A DNA stretch of 57,112 bases, taken from the NCBI GenBank assembly GCA_001929475.1, contig LXFE01000149.1, positions 1 through 57,112 of the forward strand, written 5' to 3'. Origin of the DNA: Neolecta irregularis DAH-3 (Eukaryota; Ascomycota; Neolectomycetes; Neolectales; Neolectaceae). The notes beneath the pieces were generated by a model. The model saw only the letters and a program-made list of their open reading frames with translations. It was not told the origin of the DNA and made no database searches. Below, piece after piece: positions 40,775-52,300 of the stretch. Within the stretch, counting starts at the first letter, position 1, and every line of letters starts with the position of its first letter. The translations under genes were made by a program, and so were the position numbers.

Positions 40775-41872
40775 TTATTCGTGACCGATGCAGCCCAACC
40801 CGAGCAATTCAGGAAATTCTTCAAATGATTCGACAGGGAACTTTTCAAAGGGGTCAATGGGAAATTCTTCAATGGTATGACGAGGTAAATGGGCGATGGC
40901 GTTCCTGGTGGCATCGTTTCCTGGATGCGTGGCACACCCGACACAAGCACAGCTATGGATGTAAACCCAAGTAAAAAGAGATAAAACTAAAATACCCTTC
41001 TCCGCAGAGACATACGACGCCTGGATTAGCGCACCCTGAACGATAGAAGAATTCTAGCTGTTGGCTGATGTCTGGGTTGCGTGGATTTTGGGGTGTGTAT
41101 ATCTGCGTTGTTTGCTGGAGTAGCTGTTCGCCTGTTGGTAGTTCAAACAGACAGTGAGTTGCGGGTATATTGTCTGGGTGGGTAGGATACGTGAATAATT
41201 GTGCCGAGCACGAAGGAGTGGGCTGCTGGTAGCTGAAACTGGGATAGTGCATTGCTACTGGATCTGCAATCCACGGTTCAATGATGGGATTAGAATCAAG
41301 ATTAGAATCAAGATTCGAGTCGGTGCATGGAATGCTGATGCAGCCAGTCAAAGCCGAGTCTGTAGATGCCGCATTTACAATAGGAGCGCGGTCTCTGAGA
41401 CTGCACGGCGTCGAAACAGACGACAAATCGTCATCAGCAATAGTCGAAGCATCTCTTCGAGATTTCGAGTCGAAGGGCGGCACCGACTGGATTTTCGCAG
41501 GTCCGCACAAACAGGCAGTGCCCGTAAAACACGCACAACTCCCGAGCTCGAGCTTCAAAGAGCATTTCGAGCCACGTCTGGGTCGAATAGCAGCCGATGA
41601 ATTTGCCACAAGGGAGCGGTCATCTTTAATCCCCAACGCTTTTGCACGGTCACCACAGTCGCAGCGCGAATGGATATTTGCCTTGCGATGACCACGGCAG
41701 TGCGCACATTGGGTCGGAGGACGGCCTTTTGGCTGGACAAGCTGGAGATCACGATCGTCATGGGAGCATTGGGATGCCCTATGGCCACGAATACACTGGG
41801 CGCTGGAATTAAAAAGGAAATCGGCAATCTGGAATACCAGGCCCATTTCTGGCCGTCGCGGATGAAGGCCAT
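40775..41872 (-). CDS. Copper-fist transcription factor (Ace1/Mac1/Cuf1 family)
   Basis: The N-terminus MAFIRDGQKWA splices over about 34 nt to CAQCIRGHRASQCSHDDRD, LQLVQPKGRPPTQCAHCRGH and HSRCDCGDRAK: the zinc-binding copper fist with its RGHR and KGRP DNA contacts. Further on is a Cys cluster SCACFTGTACLCG. A 43-nt intron (40995 down to 40953) leads to a last exon that completes CLCGEGCACVGCATH, the CxCxxxCxCxxCxxH copper-sensing motif of Cuf1/Mac1; the end is FEEFPELLGLGCIGHE with stop at 40775. Without this splice the gene would stop inside the intron. It shares a 93-bp promoter with ZDS1. Whether it activates copper uptake or detoxification cannot be told. Confidence 0.88.
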
Positions 41873-41965
41873 CGAATGGGTACTTTGTGGGAGGGTTGAC
41901 AGGGTGGTTCGGCTGATTTTGATTTTGATTGGATTGAATTCGGGTTCAGGCACCCGCTGTCTTTC

Positions 41966-43593
41966 ATGACCACCAGTTCATGCGACCACCCGCAGATCCC
42001 TGCAATACAAATCGCCCTTCCGCATGTCACCGAGGCTATTGGATTGTTGTACACCGCAGATTCTAGCAGCAGCAGTAGCGGCTGCAGCAATTGTTGTGAG
42101 CCGGAATCTTCGACAACGGGCACTTTTCCACCAGATGCCGATCCTCTTTGTCTTGAATATTCCCAGATCCAAACCCTCCGACGTCTTTCGATGGAACTGG
42201 TGCATTCGCCAGACCCGGATCTGCCCGCAGCGCTCTCTTCGCCGGATCCCTCACCGCTCTTTTGGGTGCCCGCCCATCTGCATCCCACCCTTTCGCCTGC
42301 CGAATTCCGCGCCTTTATCCAGTCGCGGCTTGACGATGTGCAGCCTTGTAACGAAAGTCTGAGTGTGCCAGCGGGTTTGGGCAGGAGAAAATCGCTGCTT
42401 TCCCGCGAGATCGAGAATACGGACGGCAGCGGCGCTATCGGATACAGCGACAAAGGGTCGCAGCTTTCTCGCAGTTCCTCTATCGACAGACAGCATCTCG
42501 CTACTTCGGACCCAGACACGATCCGCTCGCTCGCAAAAGTCCTTGCAACAGTCCCCAACCACCAGAATACCCATACAGTTGACAGTACTTTTTTGTTACA
42601 CAAATACTTTTTTAATTTATAGACGACGACGGCCCAAACGACACCCCTATACTAGTACCATTACCCGGAAAATCTCTCAGGCGATCGGCAAAAACATTCT
42701 CGAGACGTACGCGAGGCGGGAAACCTCTACATAGAGCGCAGACACTTGTCATCCAATCTACTCCTCCAGACCCCATCCAATCTGATCCTACCACTGATGG
42801 AATACCTCAATCCGCAACCGCTCTTGAGGAAAATATGCCTCAACACGGACGATACTCAAAATCTGTAGAAACTCTAGCCACTGTGGAAGCTATAATGGCT
42901 CCACCAAAGCGACCGCCTATTCGGCCACGATCAACTTCTGACCAAGCTCCTGTACCTACCACCCACCTCCCCGACCAAGAGACGCCCGCTAAACCAACAA
43001 AAAAAGGCTGGAGGCTCTTTGCAAATGAGAAGGACCGTTCAAAAAATCGCTCAAAGCGAGACAATATAGAAGACGACCACAAAAGTAAAGAAGAGCCGCT
43101 TTCACGCAAAATCCCTTTGACAAACATCGTCTCACTTAAGAAGGAGAAAGAACCAAGTCTGTTTTCGTCATTATTCGGCTCACGTCAAAAGGCTGCTGTA
43201 GAGAAGTCCTTTGCAGTTTCTCCTACTGCCAGATCGTCGTTATCAGATGATGACACAGAAACACAGCCTCTGTCTCACCCACCACTTGTAAGACATAATT
43301 TCGTGCGCTATTCCCTCCACACGGAACGTGCAATATACCGGTTGTCGGTGGTTAAAATATCCAACCCGCGGCGTCCTCTTGTTCAGCAAGTGCTTTTGAG
43401 CAATTTCATGTACGGATATCTCAATCTGATAAACGAAAGTCAGCCTACAGGACCCGGTCCAGGACCCTCCAAAAACAATTGCGGCCATTCGCGTCGGCAT
43501 CGATCCGGGAGCAATGCGACTCCGCCCAGTCATCAACCTCGGCCAGGATTTCAGTTTCCATCGCCCGATGTGTCGAAAACTACCCATATCTGA
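41966..43593 (+). CDS. Zds1-like PP2A regulator
   Basis: Zds proteins anchor the Cdc55 form of PP2A in the cytoplasm and affect mitotic exit and polarity. The N-terminal region RRLSMELVHSPDPDLPAALS and FWVPAHLHPTLSPAEFRAFI is a family block. After a 38-nt intron (joining THTVD to NDDGPNDTPI) come basic, disordered stretches, and the conserved Zds C-terminal domain FVRYSLHTERAIYRLSVVKI with NPRRPLVQQVLLSNFMYGYL. Length about 530 residues is shorter than in yeast. Divergent from the copper-fist gene. Confidence 0.85.
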
Positions 43594-43781
43594 AATTCAT
43601 GTCGCATACGGGATATATTAGTTGTATTTGTTGCAGGCATTGGTAGGAGGAGTTATTTCTTCACATGTCAATAGTTATCATGATAGCGATAATTGGTGTT
43701 ATTGTGCGACCATGCCGCTAACGCCCTGCTCACCATGATAACCCCCAAGAAAAACGTAATTCTCGCTTTCTTCCACTTGCC

Positions 43782-45630
43782 ATGCGTCTGCTTGGTGCTT
43801 CGACTCGTCCTAATCCCCCGGCTTGCGAATGTCTCGATATCAAACTCACAAATGCAGTTCAGAACCTCGACCTGATTCTGCTGCCGCATCCATCAAACCC
43901 GACTTGTGTGTCTCCGGCTATTCATGGTGCAGTGACATGCTCCCTGCGCGAAGACATGGCCATCCTGGCAGTCACCGTCAGACTTGATGCGAAATGTTCC
44001 ATCTGGTACTGCATATTTACTGGTATTTGTTGACTCTAGGTTCACTGAACAGCTAGAAAATAGACATCCGCGTTCGTATCGCCAAACTATCCCACTGTTT
44101 GCTATACTCTGACATTCATCTGACAAAATAGTGTCAAATCTGGTACACAAGTTATCAGCTATGCCGGCCCTGGTGGAACCAAAGTTGTCCATTCGCTCGC
44201 TGCTGGTGCCCAAATCCATCAGGGCAATGCTAAACTTGTAGGACCACACGAGTTTCCATTCGTCATAAAACTACCAGAGGGTCTTCCCCAGAGCATCGAG
44301 GGGCTTGATGGTGCTCGAATAACATACACTCTTCATGCCACAATCGAACGCCCATCTTTTGTTTCAAATATATCTGTCAAAAAGGTTTGCAAAATATAAT
44401 GCAAAATTGTTCATGGTGGCAGGTTGTTCGTCTGATCCCTGAACTACCTATAGACACCTTTGACTTTGATCAATCAGCGGTATATATGCACTTTCTCGAC
44501 TTTGGACATTAGTAATTCAAGGATATCACTGCCGAATGGCGAGGAAAGGCAGATTACAACATTATCGTTCACAAAAGAGGACTCGCTATTGGGTCTCGAG
44601 TAGCTGTCTCGATTAATGTTACAAGCCTCCAGAAAGGACTCTATTTGCAAGTAGTAGAATGCTATCTCTGCGAACACAAAACGCTCATGGTCAATAACAA
44701 CGGGCCCTCACATGCTCGTCATCACCTCTCGACCCGTAACGACCTTGATTATTTCATTGTCGAAGAAGCTGGAAGTGATCTTAATCGATGGAAGATCACT
44801 GGATGGTTAGAACTACCGAACAGTCTGAAAAAATGTTGTCCTACTATTGAGACCGAACACGTTGCAGTCAAACACAAGTATGAACTTGACTCTGAGAGCA
44901 TATTTATACACATAGGGTTCATGTCGTTTTCCATTTCGTCGCTCCGCCAGCAGCTAATGAACAAAAACCGGAAGTCCTCCAGGTATCTAGTATTAAATAC
45001 CCCATTCTAATTTATTCTCTATAGCTTCGAGTTAAACTCCCAGTCTTGCTCTATATCGCTCCGCAACGACTTCCAGATGAATCAGAAAGCTCTCCGGCTC
45101 GGGATTATGAAACAAATTCACGGATGGAAAGTGTTCTTCCCACATACCATGATCGGAAGTATGATCCAATGCTTTGGGCAGGTCTCACAGTCTTGACACC
45201 TACACCTAGTGGTTCGAGCACGCCTGGTATGACATTAATCACCGGAAGAATATGCTAAGCAAGTTTAGCACTTCGCAGTCGCACAAACTCATTCGATATA
45301 GACACCTCATTTCCCAGGTTTTCTCACACCCTGTCCAAAATTCTCCAACACGCACCATCAAACTATGCAAGCTCAAGCCAAGCAATCTCAGATGAAGATC
45401 TTATCGCGACTCTTTCCATAGAGTCTTCTGCGGCCGACTCCTTGACACCAGACAGAACTCCACGCGTGAGCCGACCTTCCTCTGGAATGGGAGGTGCGCC
45501 AATAGATATCAATGAGCTTTCTCAGGTTCCTGGATACGACATTGCTGTCAGGACTTGCGCCCAACCACTGAGTGAATCACTTCCCCCTTATTCTTCTGCG
45601 ACTGCATCAGATTGCGCAAAAGGGACCTGA
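43782..45630 (+). CDS. Alpha-arrestin (ART family) trafficking adaptor
   Basis: ART proteins recruit the Rsp5 ubiquitin ligase to plasma-membrane transporters. Exons spell the arrestin N fold (CECLDIKLTNAVQNLDLILL, GAVTCSLREDMAILAVTVRL, HEFPFVIKLPEGLPQSIEGL, RITYTLHATIERPSFVS) and C fold (DITAEWRGKADYNIIVHKRG, VAVSINVTSLQKGLYLQVVE). C-terminal LPTY and LPPY motifs (L-P-x-Y) are candidate Rsp5-binding sites. Introns are 34-42 nt; one near 44090 has a CTGAC branch point. The start at 43782 lacks upstream support, but the domain begins soon after it. Confidence 0.85.
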
Positions 45631-45787
45631 TTAGCGGCGCTGTATTATATTCATGTATTCTTACCCCTTGTACATAACCAAACGACCAATAGACATCCTT
45701 ATTTTCCTTGCGGCTTTGTTCATTGTATTAATCCTGTAGCGTACACGTGCAACTTAAAAGATTTTCCGGAGAGCCCATGATCATCAT

Positions 45788-47532
45788 ATGTTCCGAGTGT
45801 CACCAATCTTGAAACGAACTATTCAGACAAAATCATATGGCCAGCCTCTGCCACAGACGCATCCTCATTTGTTTACATCTCATCTAGAATGTATAGCTAT
45901 TCGTGGTCATGTTACTGAAACAATCGTCAAGTAACACCAGGTATTCCCGCCAGTGAATACAAATCGAGACGGGATCGGCTCGCAGCAAAACTTTCCGAAG
46001 GAGACCTTGCCATTATCGCTGGTAGCGCAGTTCAATGGCGTTCATCGAGTGTTTTGTGCGTACCTGAAACTATATAATTTTAAAATATGCAGTTATCCGT
46101 TCTACCAAAATTCCGACTTTTCGTATATTTCAGGTACCCCCGTTTTACTTTGACAGTCTACTCATCATCAGGATTTCTAGAGCCGGATGCATTGATTGTC
46201 CTGGAACGATCAGATAGCTACGACCGTGGATATAAATATCATTTATACGCCCGCGAAAAGGACCCACATGAGGAAACATGGCAAGGTTCACGTTCTGGGA
46301 ATCGAGCTTGTATCAAGATTTTCGGTTCAGACACCTCGACTAATATTGCCACAATGAGTTCCTCGTTGAATGAATTAATCACGAGAGCGGGTAATATATA
46401 CGTTGATCTTCCAACAAGATCGTCACCAAAGGACTTCCTCTCTCCGAAAGTATTACGGGTAAGGATGTCAAATTTGCAGGAGGCTATAGATCAATTGTTG
46501 TCCCACAAGTACGTTTTGCCTCTTTCATCAATATTACATCCTATGCGTGCATTCAAAAGTCTCGCTGAAATTGAATGCATGAGAAAAGCAGGGGAAGCTT
46601 CTTCACAAAGCTTCGACTGTGTCATGAGTCAAAGCTTTAAATTGGAGTCTGCCCTCTGGGCGTGTTTTGAACATGAAATTAGGCGTAATGGTTGTCATTC
46701 TGATGGATATGTACCTGTTGTTGCAGGGGGGGAAAATGCTTTGATCTTGCACTACGTCGAGAATAATAATGTGCTGCGGTAACAAGAATGTATAAGAGTT
46801 TCCAGTAAACTCGTAGGAATGGAGATCTGGTCTTACTGGATGGGGGAGGAGTATGCTCCCTGACATCTGCTTCAAGTTAACAAGAGTAGCAATACGGAGG
46901 TTATACCGCCGGTATGTCAACCCAGATATGGAACTAATTTTCCAAAAAAAGATATTACGAGGACATGGCCTGTGAACGGTAAATTTTCATGCGCGCAGAA
47001 AGCTCTTGTCTCTGCAGGTAGATACTATACTCTGTTCACATCATAACATCTTAGTTTTGGAAGTGGAAAAAAAGTGCATCAAGTTGTGCACACGATCAGC
47101 CGGTTTGTCTCTTGATGATATCCATGACAAAAGCAAAGAATTCCTTGCTGCTAAGTTGAAAGAAATTGGATTCGGATTTGAAAACTACGTACGATCAAAA
47201 CCTGACTTGTTCTTATGCTAGTCTCTAACTGATATTTATCCTCATCATATCGGGCATTTCGTTGGACTTGATGTTCATGACTGTGCTAAATTTCCGCGTC
47301 ATCAACATCTAGAAACTTCGCAAGTGGTAACAATCGAACCGGGCGTATATGTTCCAAACGATGACAGATTCCCCAAACATTTTCGAGGAATGGGAATTCG
47401 CATTGAAGACTGCGTACTTGTCGGGGAATATTCACCAACCCTGTTGACCAATGTCATTTTTATCATTGTTCCTGCATGCTAATCATCTAGGCTCAAAAAG
47501 AGATTGAAGTGATCGAAAGTCTTCGTTCATAG
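45788..47532 (+). CDS. Icp55/XPNPEP3 mitochondrial Xaa-Pro aminopeptidase
   Basis: Icp55 trims one residue from imported mitochondrial proteins after presequence removal. A presequence (MFRVSPILKRTIQTKSYGQ) leads to THPHLF, TPGIPASEYKSRRDRLAAKL, YQNSDFSYISGFLEPDALIV and the peptidase core: YVPVVAGGENALILHY, VLLDGGGQYGGYTADITRTW with two metal-binding Asp, HHIGHFVGLDVHD with the metal His, TIEPGVYV and RIEDCVLV with the two Glu. Introns are 33-41 nt throughout. The last codons overlap the stop of the convergent ataxin-10 gene by 6 nt. Confidence 0.93.
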
Positions 47533-49232
47533 TACTTTCTGACGCAGCTTGACCTTACTATCGACGTCGATAAAAGCTTCGAAACCGGCTCGCTCTAACG
47601 TTACTGATGGCACAGTTCTGAGGGCCTCGAGGCTTTCGACAGCAGCCTGATTCGTAGTGTTGTTTTTAAGAAGGTTGCGGATACAAAAGATAGCATATTC
47701 TCTTAGATCTATATAATAAGTACCCGGTTAATGTGTGTAATTCTTACAGGGGTTGTTATCGTCAATGTGGCACTGCGACAAGATGAGCGGAAGAACCCCC
47801 ATATTAAATACACGGTCTTGTATTGTCCTGGACTCGAAGGATAGCGAAGCGACCAGGCGGAGACAATCCCGTTTGATGAAAGCAGACCTAGAATTAGGCT
47901 TTCCTGCACTCCTTCGGCGTGGCTCTTGAACAGCGTCGATTTGATCGGCGTTTTTCAGCATTGCTAGATATTAGCAATTCATATCGACATCAAGATCGAA
48001 TACAAATGACGATTTCCAAGATCTCTTCAGAGGGCATAATTATTCTTACAGATTCTTCAACTGACAAACGAAAGAGTAAGTCAAGGAGGGACAGAGCAGA
48101 TGGGAAGAGACAAGAGTCTGGCAGTATTTCCGCCGCCTGTTGCATGTAACATTCCGTCTGCTTGAAAATGATACGGGCTATATCGAGTATATCTTTTGCT
48201 ATAATAGCACCACAAGTACTGTAAACAGATATAACATCCTCGGTAAATGCCGTATCGATGATATAGATAATGTTGTCTTGTTCTATGCATATGCCGTCAA
48301 CTCTTGTCATTAGGCAAAATTTTCGAGGACCCATACCGCGAAAACTTTTGAAAAATGGCGAGCAGCACGCGACACTCGATCAAGCGGATAACGATATTTG
48401 CCCTGGATAAACTTAGAACAACTTCCGCATCGAAAAGATTACATTACATCGGCCAAGACCCTATTCTCGGTGACGTTCGTATCAAACGAGAGCAAGTATT
48501 GCAGAAGCTTGGGGCCGGTTGAAGATTCAGTAAATTCGATGCTTCATTGTGAGGAAGTATAAAAATGTGAGCTGTACCAAATTGATTTGCTTTGGCTAAT
48601 CATATTTAGCGTTAGTATTGCCATTGCCTCCCCTAATTCTGTATGATTTTCTCTCCCTGCCAAACTAGAGTAAGCTTTGATCTTTTAGTAGCAATATACA
48701 CAGTCAAGATGTCAGTCTCAGGCAAAGTCCACCTATGCAATAGCTTTTCTGTCATCTCAATGTTTGAAGTGATTGAATTTGAAAGGAACTGGAACATCAA
48801 GCACAACAACTCTACGATTTTAGCAGGAAAGAGATGGAGAAACGCACTCTCATGAGGTTTGATCAGAAGCACATTGCTCTCCAATAGGATATCGAACTCT
48901 ACTTGACTAGACATCACTCAGGAATGCTACCTTCAAGTGCCTTACCTCGCGAGCGCCTGAGCTGTAATTCCTGCTGCAAGAAGTGTCCTAGCAGATCGAA
49001 GAATTGAGCTAGCCAGTCCCACAGCGGCATCATTATCGAGCATTTGGATCACATTTCTCATTATATTGTACAGGAAAACCCAAACGGAAGGTTTCAGTGC
49101 CAAAGTAATTCTCTCTTCTGGAGAAGCGGCTATCTGTGCTGCAAGTTCTTTGAGTGTATTACCAGCTCCTTGATTCCCTACTAAGAGGTTATTTTCATCG
49201 AAACATGCTAGAAAGGATGCTGGGCTGTCCAT
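47527..49232 (-). CDS. Ataxin-10/Ctr86-like armadillo protein
   Basis: The C-terminal ataxin-10 domain is clear: FIKRDCLRLVASLSFESRTI, QDRVFNMGVLPLILSQCHID and DDNNPF, then across an intron REYAIFCIRNLLKNNTTNQA and the end KVKLRQKVL. Helical segments upstream (ARTLLAAGITAQALAR joined to VMSSQVEFDILLES) fit armadillo repeats. Several exons in the 47950-48900 region are joined with low certainty. The start is the Met of MDSPASFLACF at 49232, with an alternative ATG at 49244. Yeast Ctr86 is essential; the molecular role is unknown. It is divergent from UFD4 and overlaps the ICP55 end. Confidence 0.75.
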
Positions 49233-49393
49233 TTTATTGGTCAAATTTGTGATGTAGTTACGTTCTATATATTATCGCACGATTGTAGAACTTAACCACC
49301 ATACTCATCTCCGTCTTTCAATAGTAAGGTTGGATGGACTCTCTCGGTCTCGTCCTCTCTGCCTGATTCGCATTATCAAAATTGACTCCCTAT

Positions 49394-52300
49394 ATGGATC
49401 TGCGGTCAAGCAAAAGACAAAAGTTAACTCATCCTCAGCAACCATTTTCATCCACCTCACCAGATTCAACCCCAGCTTCCTCGAGACTAACCCACCCCAT
49501 TTCTCCACAAGCTCAAGGTCAAGCTCGACGGAGGTTTGTGGTTCTTCTTCAAATACTTTGGGCTTTGCTGAATAGCAGTAGATCTTTTAAGAGCGATTCA
49601 ATTGATCAGCTCCAAGAGCAAGGGAAACCAGTCAAGAAACGCAAGCTCGAAACCTCTAGAGACCTTCTATCTATCTCCCATCAACGAGAATCTCGAACCT
49701 TAGGCTCAACTGAGCTTTCTGAAGAATCATCTTCAAAATATAGCCTTAGACCTCGAAGACCTAAGACCTCATCCACTCCGTTATTTGAAAGTAAAATTCA
49801 ACACATATCGAGGACTAGAAATACTTGCAAAATGCCAAGGTTACAACAATTATTATTCGTGTGTTAACTGCTTCAGGTCAGAGAAGCCCTCAAGCTCACT
49901 TCGCTCAAAAGGGTCCAACAAGCGCTCTGGTCAAATGTCGATCGAATCGCAAGGTATGACTCAATGAATATATGTGGATTGAAGTCTAGAAACATCCATC
50001 GAACGAGAAATATTTGAAGAACGTGCGACTGAGGACCGAAGTGAACATGAAGATGAAACTATGGAAGAATTAGGTGAAGATGCTATACCAGATCGCGGAA
50101 TGAGTCTGGGAAGTTTCCTTCGAAGAAATCCTTCTATCTTGTTCGGTCGTAGTGCTTTCCTAGGTGGCATGACAAGTAGTGTCTCTCCCAGCAGATTCAA
50201 GATTATCCTAGCTAACCTCCGCGAGAAGAACGATCAAACTATCCGGCTTGTTGCTTTGCAAGAATTGGCTGAAATTCTTGCGGTTTCAACTGAGGAGTCT
50301 CTCGCAGGTTATTTTTCGGCAGAGCCCTACATCCACGAACTAGTCGATATCATGCGGGGTTCTGATAACCCGATGTTCGATAATCCAGAACTTATGGTTT
50401 TGGCATGTCGATGCCTAGCAAACCTTATGGAAGCTTTGCCAGCAACAATTGGCCAGATTGTTTATGGAGGAGCTGTCCCAGTTCTGTGTCAGAAGCTACT
50501 TGAAATACAGTACATCGATGTAGCTGAACAGGCTCTTACTGTATGCCTTATCGCTCGACATGTTATTGACTGGAGCAGACTCTCGAAAAGATTTCAGTCG
50601 ACTATCCTTCGTCTATTGTTCGTGAAGGTGGACTCGCCGCCTGTTTGTCCTTTCTCGATTTCTTTGCAACAAACGTGCAACGGACAGCTGTCATAACCGC
50701 CGCGAATTGTTGCACAAATATCCCATACAACTGCTTCTCTATTGTGCGTGATGTAATTCCAATTCTTCAACAAGTGGTTGCTGGGAGTGATCATAAAGTC
50801 GTAGAACAAGGTTGCATTGCGATAGCGCGAATAGTCAACAGTTTTAAAGCTCATCCGGCAAAACTCGAGGTTTGCGCATATCAAACACCCGCTGATTGTC
50901 GACAGGAACTTCTGCAGCCAAGTTTATTAGAGGTTATCATTGACATGCTACTTCCTTCAAAAAACAACAATCTCAGTCCGAGTATTCATACGCAGTTTCT
51001 TCGCCTTTTAGGGACGATTTCAAGGACGTCTTTCAAATTACGGACACAGTTACATAAGATGAATGTTGGAGCGAAGCTTTATCAAATCATGAGTGGCGTT
51101 GCCTTTGACTTGGAAATAGTGCAGAATGAAGAAAGACGAATGGTCATTCTTCAAAGCATGATTCACCGAAACTACGATCAAATTTTTGAAACATTGAGCA
51201 CCATATACGAATTACTTCCTGTCGTACCAAATGAAGGTGAGTGTATTTTTTGTGTATTGAAGATAACTTTTTAGTTCCCTCGATTTTACCGTCCCCTGAC
51301 ACTTCGGACAAACCGACGAGTGAAGACATTGCGGAAAAGCAACAAAAATTCATGGAAGAATGTCGGGGCGAGCTTTTGTCTTTCGCAATTATTCTAGCAC
51401 CTGTCCTCGTTGATTTATATTCCAGCACTGTCAATATCATCGTTCGGCAAAGAGTGTTAACATCACTTCTGCGTATTGTTAGCAATTTCCACAAATCCAT
51501 GCTTGAGGAGACTCTAAAGGTATGAAAACGTATGATTCGACATTCCCATATGTTAGGACATTCCCTTTGCTCCCTTCCTCGCCTCTATTCTATCTCAGAA
51601 AGACAATAACATTCTTGTTATGGATGCCTTGCATTTATCGCATGATCTGCTTCTAAAGTTGCCCGATATTTATCTCGATTTATGTGAACGAGAAGGGGTT
51701 ATCATGGAGGTTCAGAAACTTGCGAGACTGGTGAGTGAAAGGCCCAATACTTCAAGTGATACACCTGAAAATTCAAAGGCATACAATATACTGGCATTAA
51801 AACTGACTGTAGCTCGAAACAGAGCCTGATATTCAAGAAGTTGAAGAAGTTGCAATTGAAATTTCTGGCTCTCTTGGCTGCGATGAAGACCATGGGGTTA
51901 ACGGAGATGACGATGAAGACGACGAGGACGATGTGGATGAGGAAGAGAGTGAAATGGATGATGAAGTAGCAGTGCGACATCTTACTACTACAACCCAAGA
52001 TGGCACAGATGATATGCGACAAAAGGCAACTCAAATTTTACTGACTTATGAGAAAGCTCGCAAGGAGCATGAGTCCTCGGCCCAAGCTTCAACTAATCTC
52101 AAGCAACTTGAAATTTTACGTGATGCTCTAGAGAAAGGAGTTGATTTCGATGAAAACTTTGCAAATCTCTCCACGTTTTTCGATTCAAATCCTTCGAAAG
52201 TATCTAGCTATGAACTCTTGAATTCCGGGATCCTTACGGCTCTATATTCTGCTTTAACTTCTGGTAGATCTTAACCAATACTGTATTGATAAGTTAGATC

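Noticed and set aside
44080-44140. GC-donor intron in the arrestin gene
   Set aside because: A GT donor a few bases upstream (phase 2, with a CTGAC branch point) explains the same join.
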